A stretch of DNA of 64,000 bases from Bradyrhizobium sp. CCGUVB1N3 (GCF_024199925.1 NZ_JANADR010000001.1:5707501-5771500); one strand, 5' to 3'; positions 18,209 to 28,458 are shown, numbered from the stretch's first letter. Notes: generated by a model not told the origin, from the sequence alone. Numbers and translations: made by a program.

Positions 18209-19129
18209 ATGTCCGCCAAAACAATCGCGCCGCGCATCCTCTGCATCGGCATCCCCGTGCGCGACCTCACCTTTCGCGTGGGCAGCGTGCCCGAGCATGG
18301 CAGCAAGGCGAACGCCACGCATTTGGAGGAGATCTGCGGCGGCAACGCGCTCAACGCCGCGATCGCCATCGCGCGGCTCGGCGGCCGCGCTGCACTGGTC
18401 GGGCCGATGGGCGATGCGCAGGAGACCTCGAGCGGCTTCATCCTCGAACGCATGACGCAGGAGGGCATCGATGTCGGGCACGTCGTGCGCATGCCCGGCC
18501 TGACGACGCCGGTCTCGGCGATCATGATCGACGCGAGCGGCGAGCGCACCCTCGTCATCTATCGCGATCCCGCACTGTGGACGGTGAAGCTGCCGGATGC
18601 CGACGCGCTGCTCGGCGATTGTGACGCCATTTTGGTCGAGAGCCGCTGCGCCGAATTCGCGCTTTCCCTCTGCGCCGAGGCGCGCCGCCGCGGCATTGCC
18701 GTCATCGTCGGCGTCGACCGCGCGATGTCGCCAGGCGATGGCCTGTTCGCGGCCGCCTCGCACATCCTGTTCGCCAGCGAGCAGTTGCAGGAAACGGCCG
18801 GCGTCGCCGACGACGGCGGGGCGCTGCAGACGCTTGCGAGGCTGACACCGGCATTCCTCGCCGCCACCCGCGGCCCGCGCGGCACGATCTGGCTGAATGA
18901 GCGGGGTGAGCTGGAGGAGACGGCGGCCTTTCCGGTCCACGCCGTGGATACGCTCGGCGCGGGCGACGTCTTCCATGGCGCCTTTGCCCTTCGCCTCGCT
19001 GAAGGCCGGGAGGCGCGCGAGGCGCTGCGATTCGCCGCAGCCGCGGCCGCGCTGAAATGCACCCGCTTTGGTGGTGGCCTGGCCGCCCCGCAACGTATTG
19101 AAGTTGAAGGGCTTTTGCTCGGGAGCTGA
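18209..19129 (+). CDS. PfkB-family carbohydrate kinase
   Basis: A 306-residue ribokinase-fold sugar or nucleoside kinase. The first family signature is present (GGNALNAAIAIARLGG, about residues 44-59), as is the C-terminal signature DTLGAGDVFHGAFALRLAEG with the catalytic Asp and anion hole (about 249-268). The specific substrate cannot be told; adjacent nudC and HIT genes may hint at a nucleotide- or sugar-salvage role, but this is only context. The start at 18209 is 12 bases after nudC. Confidence 0.9.
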   Translation: MSAKTIAPRILCIGIPVRDLTFRVGSVPEHGSKANATHLEEICGGNALNAAIAIARLGGRAALVGPMGDAQETSSGFILERMTQEGIDVGHVVRMPGLTTPVSAIMIDASGERTLVIYRDPALWTVKLPDADALLGDCDAILVESRCAEFALSLCAEARRRGIAVIVGVDRAMSPGDGLFAAASHILFASEQLQETAGVADDGGALQTLARLTPAFLAATRGPRGTIWLNERGELEETAAFPVHAVDTLGAGDVFHGAFALRLAEGREAREALRFAAAAAALKCTRFGGGLAAPQRIEVEGLLLGS

Positions 19130-19228
19130 CCGGTGCGGGCAGCCTGTCGCCCGGAATATGGACTTGCTCTAGAAGATTTTTCTATATATGAGGGGTTTCG
19201 ACCCTTGAAATGGAAAAAAGTTCCCCAG

Positions 19229-19738
19229 ATGAGCGACCTCGCCGTCCAACTCCCAGAGACCAACCGCCGCCTCGACGCCATCGACCGCAAGATTCTGATG
19301 GTACTGCAGGAAGACGCCTCCCTGTCGGTCGCCGAGATCGGCGACCGGGTCGGGCTCTCGTCCACACCTTGCTGGAAGCGCATCCAGCGCCTCGAGGCCG
19401 ATGGCGTGATCCTCAAGCGGGTGGCGCTGGTCGACCAGAACAAGATCGGGCTCGGCATCTCCGTGTTCGTGTCGGTGGAAAGCGCCGACCATTCTGAGGC
19501 CTGGCTGAAGAAATTCGCCGAGGCCGTCAGCGCGATGCCGGAGGTGATGGAGTTCTACCGCATGGCCGGCGACGTCGACTACATGCTGCGCGTCGTGGTC
19601 GCGGACATGCAGGCCTATGACGTCTTCTACAAGAAGCTGATCAGCGCCGTGCCGCTCAAGAACGTCACCTCGCGCTTCGCCATGGAGAAGATCAAGTCGG
19701 TCACCGCTCTGCCGATCCCGGCGGTGGTGGCGGCTTAG
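19229..19738 (+). CDS. Lrp/AsnC-family transcriptional regulator
   Basis: A 169-residue feast/famine regulator. The N-terminal winged HTH reads LDAIDRKILMVLQEDASLSVAEIGDRVGLSSTPCWKRIQRLE (residues about 16-57), followed by the RAM effector domain with the G-D-x-D-Y turn (MAGDVDYMLRVV, about 107-118). The SSTPCWKRI recognition helix is typical for the LrpB/Lrp branch. I chose the ATG at 19229 (MSDLAVQLPE), giving a normal length; an in-frame start at 19133 would add 32 non-conserved residues. The AT-rich stretch just upstream (around 19165-19200) is the likely promoter. Regulon unknown. Confidence 0.9.
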   Translation: MSDLAVQLPETNRRLDAIDRKILMVLQEDASLSVAEIGDRVGLSSTPCWKRIQRLEADGVILKRVALVDQNKIGLGISVFVSVESADHSEAWLKKFAEAVSAMPEVMEFYRMAGDVDYMLRVVVADMQAYDVFYKKLISAVPLKNVTSRFAMEKIKSVTALPIPAVVAA

Positions 19739-19762
19739 GGCTCACAGCTCACCGCACGGGAA

Positions 19763-19795
19763 CTGTCATCGCCCGGCTTTCGCGGGTGATGACAG
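19763..19795. repeat. Half-module of family B repeat (hairpin)
   Basis: CTGTCATCGCCCGGCTTTCGCGGGTGATGACAG is a single self-complementary arm of the family B repeat. It lies between the convergent Lrp and phosphomannomutase genes and may serve both as a transcription stop-like hairpin. Confidence 0.65.
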
Positions 19796-19833
19796 TGGAG
19801 TCTACGGCAAGCGCATTCCGACCAGCGCGTGCC

Positions 19834-21333
19834 TCAAATCTTCTGATTGTACTCGCCCACTTCCGGATGCGTGCGCAGCACGCCGTCCACCATCTCGAAC
19901 ATGTCGCGCATGCGCTGCTCGGAGACCGGGCTTTCGACCACGACGACGAGCTCGGGCTTGTTCGAGGACGCGCGCACCAGGCCCCAGCTGCCGTCCTCAA
20001 CCGTGACGCGCACGCCGTTGACGGTGACGAGGTCGCGGATCGCCTGGCCGCCGATCTTGGCGCCCTTCTCGTGCAAGCCTTCGAAATGCTTCACTACGGC
20101 ATCGATGACGCCGTATTTGACCTCGTCCGCGCAATGCGGCGACATGGTCGGCGACGACCAGGTCTTTGGCAGTGCGTTCTTCAGGTCCGCCATCGTCTTG
20201 CCGGGTGCGCGGTCGAGCATGTCGCAGATCGCGATTGCGGAGACCAGGCCGTCGTCATAGCCGCGCCCGAATGGCTTGTTGAAGAAGAAATGGCCCGACT
20301 TCTCGAAGCCGGCAAGCGCGCCCATCTCGTTGGTGCGGCGCTTCATGTAGGAATGGCCGGTCTTCCAATAGGCGGTTTTCGCACCCTGCTTCTGCAGCAC
20401 GGGATCGGTGATGAACAGGCCGGTCGACTTCACGTCGACGACGAACTGCGCATCCTTGTGGATCGCCGACATGTCGCGCGCCAGCATCACGCCGACCTTG
20501 TCGGCGAAGATCTCCTCGCCGGTGTTATCGACGACGCCGCAGCGGTCGCCGTCACCGTCGAAGCCGAGGCCGACGTCGGCCTTGTGATGCAGCACGGCGT
20601 CACGGATCGCGTGCAGCATCTCCATGTCCTCGGGGTTCGGATTGTATTTCGGGAAGGTGTGGTCGAGCTCGGTGTCGAGCGGGATCACCTCGCAGCCGAT
20701 CGCCTCCAGCACCTGCGGCGCGAATGCGCCGGCAGTGCCGTTGCCGCAGGCCGCGACCACCTTGAGCTTGCGCTTCAGCTTCGGGCGGTTGGTGAGATCG
20801 GCGATGTAGCGCGCGGGATAATTTTCGTGGAACTGATAGGAGCCGCCAGCCTTGTTCCTGAAATCGGCGTTGAGCACGATCTCCTTCAACCGGGTCATCT
20901 CGTCGGGGCCGAAGGTCAGCGGACGGTTGGCACCCATCTTCACGCCGGTCCAGCCATTGTCGTTGTGCGAGGCCGTGACCATCGCGACGCAGGGCACATC
21001 CAGGTCGAACTGTGCAAAATAGGCCATCGGCGTCACGGCGAGGCCAATGTCATGCACCTTGCAGCCTGACGCCATCAGGCCGGAGACCAGCGCATATTTG
21101 ATCGAGGCCGAATAGCCGCGGAAATCATGGCCCGTAACGATCTCCTGCTTGACGCCGAGCTCGGCGATCAGCGCACCCAGCCCCATGCCGAGCGCCTGCA
21201 CCCCCATCAGGTTGATTTCCTTGTTGAACAGCCAGCGCGCGTCGTATTCGCGGAAGCCTGTGGCCTTCACCATCGGCTCGGATTCGAAGGCATAGGTGTT
21301 GGGCAGCAGCACGGATTTCGGCTTGGGAAACAT
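19834..21333 (-). CDS. Phosphomannomutase/phosphoglucomutase
   Basis: This alpha-D-phosphohexomutase interconverts hexose 1- and 6-phosphates to supply GDP-mannose or UDP-glucose pathways for lipopolysaccharide and exopolysaccharide. The phospho-serine motif TASHNDNG has Ser at about residue 122, the Mg loop is GFDGDGDR, and the sugar-binding GFEKSGHFFF loop and C-terminal phosphate loop VRASSNKPELVV are all visible. I favour the ATG at 21333 (MFPKPKSVLLPN, 499 residues); an ATG 45 bases upstream is also possible. Neither has a strong ribosome site. A UDP-glucose dehydrogenase gene lies 4 kb away. Confidence 0.93.
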   Translation of the reverse strand: MFPKPKSVLLPNTYAFESEPMVKATGFREYDARWLFNKEINLMGVQALGMGLGALIAELGVKQEIVTGHDFRGYSASIKYALVSGLMASGCKVHDIGLAVTPMAYFAQFDLDVPCVAMVTASHNDNGWTGVKMGANRPLTFGPDEMTRLKEIVLNADFRNKAGGSYQFHENYPARYIADLTNRPKLKRKLKVVAACGNGTAGAFAPQVLEAIGCEVIPLDTELDHTFPKYNPNPEDMEMLHAIRDAVLHHKADVGLGFDGDGDRCGVVDNTGEEIFADKVGVMLARDMSAIHKDAQFVVDVKSTGLFITDPVLQKQGAKTAYWKTGHSYMKRRTNEMGALAGFEKSGHFFFNKPFGRGYDDGLVSAIAICDMLDRAPGKTMADLKNALPKTWSSPTMSPHCADEVKYGVIDAVVKHFEGLHEKGAKIGGQAIRDLVTVNGVRVTVEDGSWGLVRASSNKPELVVVVESPVSEQRMRDMFEMVDGVLRTHPEVGEYNQKI

Positions 21334-21732
21334 CGAGACAATCTCGTTAACAGGGCAGGAGGAATATACCGCAGCCATAGCGAATGCTCAGGCCGAGCGG
21401 AAGGGCGGGATTGGCGGCTTATGGCCGATAATTGCGGCAGTTTGGTAACGGAGAAACCTTACTCAGCGCTGCTCGGAGTGAGCGGAAAGGTTCAGCAAAG
21501 ATTCTCGGCCGCTCCATCGCGGATGTGCACTTTGCGCCTCGCAACCTCTGATCGCGCGATCGTGTTGAAACCAATCGGGCCGACCGCGCTTATCCACCCA
21601 GGATTACTCCGTCTCGCCCGGTGAACGATCCACAATCGCCATGGCGCAGGACGCGGCCTGACTGATCATTAGAGCATTAACTCACGCCTCGTCTCGAGCT
21701 CTCTCCACGACGCAACGCGTAGGAGACAAAGC

Positions 21733-22359
21733 ATGCGCATGGCATCGATCCTGGCCGCGATCGCGGCCGGCACAATCTTGTCGATCGGCCAAATGATGGC
21801 CGCTGAATCGGCAAACGAGAGGTTGTCGGGTCTGCCGACCGGTCCCTCGCCTACGCCGCTGCACATCAAGTTCGGCGATCTGACGCTTCCGCCGATGGCA
21901 CATACGATGTTCTGCGTACACAACCGCGACGAATGCCGCCTTCGCCCGCTGTTTCGTGGCGGTCCGGTTCACTTGACCGAGGCACGATGGGAAGAGCTGA
22001 AAGAAGTCAACGGTACCGTGAACCGCGCCATCATCCCGGAACCGAACGAGCTGGGTGTTGCGGCGGAAACCTGGCTCATTGATCCCGAGCGCGGCGACTG
22101 TAACGACTACGCCGTCAGCAAGCGCCACAAACTTCTGAGCCGAGGCTGGCCCCAGCGGACGCTTTTGCTCGCCGAGGTCGTGACCGTCTGGGGCAAGCAT
22201 CACCTGGTTCTGGTCGTTCGCACGCAAAGCGGCGACCTGGTGCTGGATAATTTGACGGCGCAGGTCAGGCCGTGGCCGCGCGCACCCTATCGCTGGATTC
22301 GAATTCAATCGCCGAGCAACCCGCGATATTGGAACATGATCGCGCCGCGCAACGTGTAG
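21733..22359 (+). CDS. Transglutaminase-like cysteine peptidase (BTLCP family)
   Basis: A 208-residue exported protein. A signal peptide (residues 1-24, ending MMAAES) precedes a papain/transglutaminase-fold domain of the bacterial transglutaminase-like cysteine proteinase type. The catalytic triad is readable: C123 in GDCNDYA, H157 (or H156) in WGKHHLVL and D172 in LVLDN. Family members such as LapG cleave surface adhesins, but no LapD-like partner is present, so the substrate here is unknown. The preceding 21334-21732 region (about 400 bases) holds no gene I can support; it presumably carries the divergent promoters of this gene and the mutase. Confidence 0.88.
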   Translation: MRMASILAAIAAGTILSIGQMMAAESANERLSGLPTGPSPTPLHIKFGDLTLPPMAHTMFCVHNRDECRLRPLFRGGPVHLTEARWEELKEVNGTVNRAIIPEPNELGVAAETWLIDPERGDCNDYAVSKRHKLLSRGWPQRTLLLAEVVTVWGKHHLVLVVRTQSGDLVLDNLTAQVRPWPRAPYRWIRIQSPSNPRYWNMIAPRNV

Positions 22360-22395
22360 GGTTTCGCCGTCAGGCCGGTTGACCGAGTCGCTCGC

Positions 22396-22911
22396 CTACT
22401 GTTCCAGCACCATCAGGCCGTTGGCGTATTCGAAGCGCCTCAGCTTGGACAGGAAGGAGAGCCCGAGCAAATTCTCCGACAGCGCCTCGTCCGGCAGCAC
22501 CATGGCATCGACGTCGCGAACGATGAGGCCACCGACGTCGAGCATGGCGATGCGGGCGCGCGCGGCCTTGATGGTGCCGTTGGCGGTAGCGACGTTCGCG
22601 TTGTAATCGCCGCGCGACGGGCGCAGGCCGAAGCGGGCAGCCGAGGTCTCGTTCAGCGCCACCACGGAAGCGCCGGTGTCGACCATGAAGCCGATGCGCT
22701 GGCCGTCGATCCGCCCTTCCGTCTGAAAATGGCCACGGGCGTCGCGGGGGATGCTGACGCTGCGATTGCTCCCTTGCGGCGCCGGCGCCTGAACGGCGGC
22801 CATCTGGCGCGGCACTGAGGTGGCGGAGGCCGAGCTCATCTTGTCGGCCATCTGCGCCATGAATGTGCCCAGCCCAATCATGATGGCCGCGAAGATCATA
22901 ATGTTACGCAT
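22396..22911 (-). CDS. Retropepsin-like aspartic protease (TIGR02281-type)
   Basis: A 171-residue membrane-anchored clan AA aspartic protease. The N-terminal helix (residues about 1-20, MRNIMIFAAIMIGLGTFMA) anchors it, with the catalytic domain in the periplasm. The active site is MVDTGASVVAL (one aspartate per monomer, so it must dimerise), and the second half contains the flap and the LLGLSFLSKL motif. I chose the ATG at 22911; a GTG 24 bases upstream is the alternative. It is convergent with the transglutaminase-like protease gene. Substrate unknown. Confidence 0.88.
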   Translation of the reverse strand: MRNIMIFAAIMIGLGTFMAQMADKMSSASATSVPRQMAAVQAPAPQGSNRSVSIPRDARGHFQTEGRIDGQRIGFMVDTGASVVALNETSAARFGLRPSRGDYNANVATANGTIKAARARIAMLDVGGLIVRDVDAMVLPDEALSENLLGLSFLSKLRRFEYANGLMVLEQ

Positions 22912-23036
22912 GACACCACTCGGAACCGAAAACACGATTTCATCACGCTACGCGCCCGTCCGCGAGCGAGCTTGCGACCGGGACGCCGCCATTTTGGCGA
23001 AAAGCGTGACGGAAAGGTTAATGCGGGCTGATGGAA

Positions 23037-25515
23037 TTACGTCCCGCGCGGCTTGGCGCGCCGGGTCGGCAGTGCGTTCGCGGGGTCGTCCGGCCAGGGA
23101 TGGCGCGGATAGCGCCCGCGCAGGTCGGAGCGGACCGCGATGTAACTGCCGCGCCAAAAACCGGGCAGATCGCGCGTCACCTGCACCGGGCGCTGTGCCG
23201 GCGACAGCAGTTCTAGAACCAGCGGCACCTTGCCGCCCGCGATCGATGGATGAATGTTGAGGCCGAACAGTTCTTGGAGACGCACGGCGATGGTCGGTCC
23301 CTGCTCGGCCTCATAGTCGATCGCGAGCATCGTCCCGGTCGGCGCCTCGAAATGGGTGGGCGCCTCGCGCTCGAGTCGCGCGCGCAGGTCCCATGGCAAC
23401 TGCGCCATCAGCGCCTCGGAGAGGTCGCCGGCGGAAATATCCTTCAACGCCGTCTTGTCGTAGAGCGCAGGCATCAGCCAGTCATCGCGCCGCGCAATCA
23501 GGGCGTCGTCCGACAAATCGGGCCAGCTTTCGCCTTCGGCCTTGCGCAGGAACATCACGCGGTCGCGCCATTGGATGGCGGCTTTCGACCAGGGCAGCCG
23601 GTCGAGACCGGCGGCGATCAGACCGTCGGCGAGGATGCGGGCCGTCGTCTCGGACGGCGTGAGCGTGAGCGGGGACTCGGACAATGTGATGGCGTGCAGC
23701 GCGCGTTTGCGCCGCGCGCGCAGCGCCATGGCGCCGCGATCAAAGAAAACCTCGTCCGAGGTTTCGATGTGCTCGGCGAAATGGCCTTCGATGTCGCCCT
23801 CACTGATCGGCGCGGCAAGCAGGATGCGCCCGTTCGCCGCCGTGCCCGTCATCTCGGCCACCGCGATGTAGGACGCGCGCGCAAGCGAAGACGTCTGCTC
23901 GACGGCCGCGCCGCGGCCGTTGGCGAGCACGAAGCTGCCGTTGCCGCGGTTGCGCGCAACACGGTCGGGGAAGGCGTAGGCGAGCATGATGCCGGTGCGC
24001 AAGTCGCTCTGCCCCGGCGTCCCTTTCTCCGACGATGCGACTTGCGAGGCCCAGCGACGTGCGAGGTCGCGGGCGCTGGTGGCACGGGGTGAGCGGTCGC
24101 GGCGGAATTGATCGAGACGATGGTCGAGATCGACGCTGTCGCCGCCGAGCCCGCGCTCGGTGAGGATGGCGGCGATCTCGGCGGCGGCCTCGCCGCTGCC
24201 GGCGCGATGCGAATCCACGATCATGCGCGCGAGCCGCGGCGGCAGTGCCAGCGCGCGCAGGCTCTTGCCTTCCGCCGTGATGCGACCATCGGCATCGAGC
24301 GCATTGAGCTCGGCGAGCAGGCTCTTTGCCTCTTTCCAGGCGGGCTGAGGCGGCTGATCGAGGAAGGACAACGTGGCGGCATCGCTCACGCCCCATTGCG
24401 CAAGATCGAGCACGAGCGAGGACAGGTCCGCGCTCAGAATTTCAGGCTGGGTGTAGGGCGCGAGCGAGGCGGTCTGCGGCTCGTCCCAGAGCCGGTAGCA
24501 CACGCCGGGCTCGGTGCGGCCGGCACGGCCGCGGCGCTGATCGACCGCGGCGCGCGAGGCGCGCACGGTCTCGAGCCGCGTCAAGGCGATATCGGGCTCA
24601 TAGCGCGGCACGCGGGCGAGGCCGGAATCCACGACAATGCGCACGCCCTCGATCGTGAGCGACGTCTCCGCGATCGAGGTCGCCAGCACCACCTTGCGCG
24701 TGCCTTTGGGCGCAGGCGCAATGGCGCGGTCCTGCACGGCGGCATCCAGCGCGCCGAACAGCGGCACGATCTCGATTGCAGCATCATGGATGCGCTCGGC
24801 GAGAAAGTTCTGCGTGCGCCGGATCTCGGCCGCGCCGGGCAGGAACGCCAGCACCGAGCCGGCGTCAGTGCGCAGCGCGGAGGCAATCGCATCCGCCATC
24901 TGCCGCTCCAGCGGCGCGTCGACCTTGCGGCCGAGATAGCGCGTCTCGACTGGAAACGCGCGGCCCTCGCTCTCGACGACGGGCGCTTCCCCCAGCAGTT
25001 TCGCGACCCTCGCGCCGTCCAGCGTCGCCGACATCACGAGGATGCGCAAATCCTCGCGCAGGCCGGTCTGCGCATCACGCGCCAGCGCGAGGCCGAGGTC
25101 GGCATCGAGCGAGCGCTCGTGGAATTCGTCGAACAGGACGGCGGCGACGCCCGTCAGCTCGGGATCGTCGAGGAGCTGGCGGGTGAAGATGCCTTCCGTC
25201 ACCACCTCGATGCGGGTGGCGCGCGAGATCTTCGAGCCGAAGCGGACGCGGTAGCCGACGGTCTCCCCGGGGCGCTCGCCGAGCGACTTCGCCATGCGGT
25301 CGGCGGAAGCGCGGGCCGCGATGCGCCGCGGCTCCAGCACGATGATCTTCTTACCCCTGGCCCAGGGCGCATCCAGCAGCGCAAGCGGCACGCGCGTGGT
25401 CTTGCCGGCGCCGGGCGGCGCCACCAGCACGGCGGCATTGTGCGCTTCCAGCGTGCGCGACAGGTCGTCGAGCACCGCATCGATCGGGAGGGGCGTGTCG
25501 AAGCTGCGAGGCAAT
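23037..25515 (-). CDS. hrpB: ATP-dependent helicase HrpB
   Basis: A DEAH-box (DExH) helicase of about 825 residues; the physiological role of HrpB is poorly defined. Walker A APPGAGKTT is near the N terminus, DExH box VLFDEFHERS, motif III VMSATLDG, and motif VI QRRGRAGRTEPG; the C-terminal half has HA2/OB and HrpB_C domains (LPWDLRARLEREAPTHFEAPTG). I place the start at the TTG at 25515 (PRSFDTPLPIDAVL), because an ATG 59 bases upstream would put 20 residues inside a repeat module. This start is uncertain. The product ends SLPGFWRGSY...-like with a basic tail. Confidence 0.9.
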
Positions 25516-25527
25516 ATCCGGCATCCG

Positions 25528-25641
25528 TCATCGCCCGCCTCGTGCGCAATTGCGCACTGAAGAGGACGATCCATAAACTCAGACCCTCGTCATCGACGAC
25601 GGTCGAGCGTACTGGATACCCCGCCTTCGCGGGGTATGACA
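25528..25641. repeat. Intergenic inverted-arm repeat (family B, copy 3)
   Basis: The right arm TACTGGATACCCCGCCTTCGCGGGGTATGAC matches copy 1 almost exactly. The left arm GTCATCGCCCGCC is interrupted by TCGTGCGCAATTGCGCACTGA, itself a perfect small palindrome. It lies between ugd and hrpB and covers the alternative hrpB start. Confidence 0.7.
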
Positions 25642-25655
25642 ACAAGATGCGGCGA

Positions 25656-26972
25656 TCAAACCTGCCCGGCAGGCCGCCCCACGCTCTCATAGACGAAGCC
25701 GGCGGCTTCCATGTCTTCGGGACGGTAGATGTTGCGCAAATCAACCACGACGGGCTGCACCATGGTCTCCTTCAGCCGGTCAAGGTCGAGCGCGCGGAAC
25801 TGCACCCATTCGGTGACGATGACCAGCGCGTCCGCGCCCTTGGCGCAGGCATACGCATCCTCGCAATATTCGATGGCCGGCAACTCGTTCTTGGCCTGGT
25901 CCATGCCGACCGGGTCATAGGCGCGCACATTCGCGCCCATATCGAGCAAACCCGTCACCAGCGGGATCGAGGGCGCATCGCGCATGTCGTCGGTGTCGGG
26001 CTTGAAGGTGAGACCGAGCACGCCGATGGTCTTGCCGCGCAGCGCGCCGCCAAGTGCGTGGCTGACCTTGCGCGCCATCGCGCGCTTGCGGTTTTCGTTG
26101 ACGGCGAGCACCGCCTCGACGATGCGCAGGCTCACGTCATAGTCCTGCGCGATCTTGATCAGGGCCTTGGTGTCCTTCGGGAAGCAGGAGCCGCCGAAGC
26201 CTGGGCCCGCATGCAGGAACTTGGTGCCGATGCGGTTGTCCAGACCAATGCCGCGCGCGACCTCCTGGACATTGGCGCCGACCTTCTCGGCCAAATCGGC
26301 GATCTCGTTGATGAAGGTGATCTTGGTCGCCAGAAACGCGTTGGCGGCGTACTTGATCATCTCCGCGGTGCGGCGCGCGGTGAACATCAGCGGCGCCTGG
26401 TTCAGCGACAGCGGACGGTAGATGTCGCTCATCACTTTTCGGCCACGCTCGTCATTCGTGCCGACCACGATGCGATCCGGGAATTTGAAATCGCGGATCG
26501 CCGCGCCCTCGCGCAGGAATTCAGGGTTGGACGCGACCACCACATCGGCCTTCGGATTGGCCTCGCGGATGATGCGTTCGACCTCATCGCCGGTGCCGAC
26601 CGGAACGGTCGACTTGGTGACCACGACCGTGAAGCCGGAGAGCGACGCAGCGATCTCGCGCGCGGCAGCGTAGACGTAGGACAAGTCGGCATGACCATCG
26701 CCGCGCCGCGACGGCGTGCCGACCGCGATGAACACGGCGTCCGCGTCCGCCACCGGCCCCGAAAGGTCGGTCGTGAAGCTCAGGCGCTTGGCCTTCACAT
26801 TGGTCTCGACCAGCGTGTCCAGCTCCGGCTCGTAGATCGGGATCTCGCCGCGGTGAAGCGCTGCGATCTTGCGCTCGTCCTTGTCGACGCAGGTGACGTC
26901 ATGGCCGAAATCCGCAAAGCAGGCACCGGAAACCAGTCCCACATAGCCCGTGCCGATCATGGCTATTCGCAT
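25656..26972 (-). CDS. UDP-glucose 6-dehydrogenase
   Basis: This enzyme oxidises UDP-glucose to UDP-glucuronate with two NAD, a precursor for exopolysaccharide, capsule or lipid modification. It has 438 residues. The N-terminal Rossmann motif is MIGTGYVGLVSGACFA (residues 5-20), the SNPEFLREGAA motif spans about 148-158, and the catalytic Cys is C263 in GPGFGGSCFPKD. The C-terminal UDP-binding domain ends as usual. It starts at the ATG at 26972; the AT-richer stretch 26973-27169 holds promoters for this gene and the divergent acyltransferase. Confidence 0.95.
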   Translation of the reverse strand: MRIAMIGTGYVGLVSGACFADFGHDVTCVDKDERKIAALHRGEIPIYEPELDTLVETNVKAKRLSFTTDLSGPVADADAVFIAVGTPSRRGDGHADLSYVYAAAREIAASLSGFTVVVTKSTVPVGTGDEVERIIREANPKADVVVASNPEFLREGAAIRDFKFPDRIVVGTNDERGRKVMSDIYRPLSLNQAPLMFTARRTAEMIKYAANAFLATKITFINEIADLAEKVGANVQEVARGIGLDNRIGTKFLHAGPGFGGSCFPKDTKALIKIAQDYDVSLRIVEAVLAVNENRKRAMARKVSHALGGALRGKTIGVLGLTFKPDTDDMRDAPSIPLVTGLLDMGANVRAYDPVGMDQAKNELPAIEYCEDAYACAKGADALVIVTEWVQFRALDLDRLKETMVQPVVVDLRNIYRPEDMEAAGFVYESVGRPAGQV

Positions 26973-27169
26973 GAAAACCCGCCTGTCTTGGTTAACGCAT
27001 GATGATGCTTTGCAGCGGTCTTAAAGCATTTTCATGTCCGCGGGGAAGGGCTGGCCCGAAGAAAAACGGCAAGAAAACCGGCATGTGATTTGTAGAGTAA
27101 AGGGGACCGAAACCTCGCGCCGTCATACTGCCTCGCTCCTGGGCGGCAAGCGCCTCGAAAAGGGACACC

Positions 27170-28234
27170 ATGACATCGATCGGCACAATCGCGGCAAGCG
27201 GAGGTTCCAGGACCTCGCCGGCGCGCCTCGATTGGGTCGATTATGCCAAGGGCATCTGCATCGTCATGGTCGTGATGATGCATTCGGTGCTGGGGGTCGA
27301 GCTCGCCGCCGGCGAACCCGGGTTCATGCATGGCCTGGTCGCCTTCGCAAAGCCATTCCGGATGCCGGATTTTTTCCTGATTTCGGGACTATTCCTGCCG
27401 CTCGTGATCGACCGCGACTGGCGAATCTATCTCGACCGCAAGGTCGTGCATTTCGCCTATTTTTATGTCCTCTGGGTGACAATCCAGTTCGGCTTCAAGG
27501 CGCCGGCTTTCGCAGCCGAAACGAGCTGGCGCGATGCGGGCCTTCTGTATCTCGAATCATTTGTCGAGCCGTTCGGCACGCTCTGGTTCATCTACCTGCT
27601 GCCGATCTTCTTCATCGTCACAAAACTGACACGGCGAATCCCGCCGCTCGCGATCTGGCTCGCCGCGGCGCTGCTGGAGACGGCGCGCATCGCAACGGGG
27701 TGGACCGCCATCGACGAGTTCTGCGCGCGCTTCGTCTATTTCTATTCGGGCTATCTGTTCGCGGCTCACGTGTTCGCCTTGTCGGATCGCGCGCGCAGGC
27801 ATCCCGCCCTTGCCCTCGCCGCGCTTGGCGCGTGGGCGCTCGTCAATGCGGGCCTCGTCGCGCGCGGCGCAAGCGAATGGCCGATGATCTCGCTTCTGCT
27901 CGGCTTCTCCGGTGCCGTCGCCATCGTAACGATGGGTACGCTGCTCGCGCATGCGCGCCGGCTCAACTTCCTCCGTTTCTGCGGCGAGCATTCGATCGTG
28001 ATCTATCTCGCCTTCTTCCTGCCGATGGCCGCGACACGGACGCTGCTGCTGCGCACCGGCATCATTCCCGACATCGGCACGATGTCGCTGATCGTCACCA
28101 TCGCCGGCGTCATCGGTGCGCTCCTGATCTGGCAGGCCGCGCTGCGCCTGCACGCCTACTTCCTGTTCGAGCGGCCGGATGCATTCTGGATCGCGCCGAA
28201 GAAGGCGGGGGCAGTGTTGCAGGCGGCGGAGTAG
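27170..28234 (+). CDS. Acyltransferase 3 family membrane protein
   Basis: A 354-residue polytopic protein with about ten hydrophobic helices, of the Acyl_transf_3 family that O-acylates sugars or glycans at the membrane. The N-terminal RLDWVDYAKGICIVMVVMMHSV (about residues 18-39) contains the conserved D-x-AKG and the catalytic-type His, and MPDFFLISGLFLP follows, both diagnostic. The ATG at 27170 has an AAGGGA ribosome site 5 bases upstream. Its divergent neighbour makes UDP-glucuronate, so a role in decorating a surface polysaccharide is plausible but inferred. Confidence 0.88.
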   Translation: MTSIGTIAASGGSRTSPARLDWVDYAKGICIVMVVMMHSVLGVELAAGEPGFMHGLVAFAKPFRMPDFFLISGLFLPLVIDRDWRIYLDRKVVHFAYFYVLWVTIQFGFKAPAFAAETSWRDAGLLYLESFVEPFGTLWFIYLLPIFFIVTKLTRRIPPLAIWLAAALLETARIATGWTAIDEFCARFVYFYSGYLFAAHVFALSDRARRHPALALAALGAWALVNAGLVARGASEWPMISLLLGFSGAVAIVTMGTLLAHARRLNFLRFCGEHSIVIYLAFFLPMAATRTLLLRTGIIPDIGTMSLIVTIAGVIGALLIWQAALRLHAYFLFERPDAFWIAPKKAGAVLQAAE

Positions 28235-28247
28235 CATCTCGTTCCGG

Positions 28248-28382
28248 CGTCGTCCCCGCGAAGGCGGGGACCCATAACCCCAACACCGAGTTGTGGCGCG
28301 AGGTGGCAACCACGAGTCTTCGCCAAACTCCATCCTGTGGCTATGGGTCCCGGGCTCGCGCTTCGCGCGCCCCGGGACGACG
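28248..28382. repeat. MITE-like repeat (family A, copy 2)
   Basis: The outer arms CGTCGTCCCCGCGAAGGCGGGGACCCATA and TATGGGTCCCGGGC...CCCGGGACGACG are inverted. The interior, read on the minus strand, shares CCACAGGAT-x3-GTTTGGCGAAGACT and CACAACT with the copy at 41561, so the two are one element family in opposite orientation rather than only similar hairpins. Confidence 0.85.
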
Positions 28383-28458
28383 ATTTGAGTGTGGGAATCG
28401 GCCCAAAAAACGCCCTTCCCAGGCTGTCAAATGCCGCAAAAATTCATACATTGCGGCC

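Noticed and set aside
17255..19093. 612-codon frame opposite nudC and the PfkB gene
   Set aside because: Both genes on the other strand have clear catalytic motifs; the antisense product is low-complexity Arg/Ala-rich.
24108..27002. 964-codon open frame opposite hrpB and ugd
   Set aside because: It is antisense to two recognisable genes, spans their intergenic repeat and has no family features; long antisense frames are normal at this GC.
27034..28458. In-frame 475-codon extension upstream of polA
   Set aside because: It overlaps the acyltransferase gene in another frame and the family A repeat; polA homology starts at 28459.
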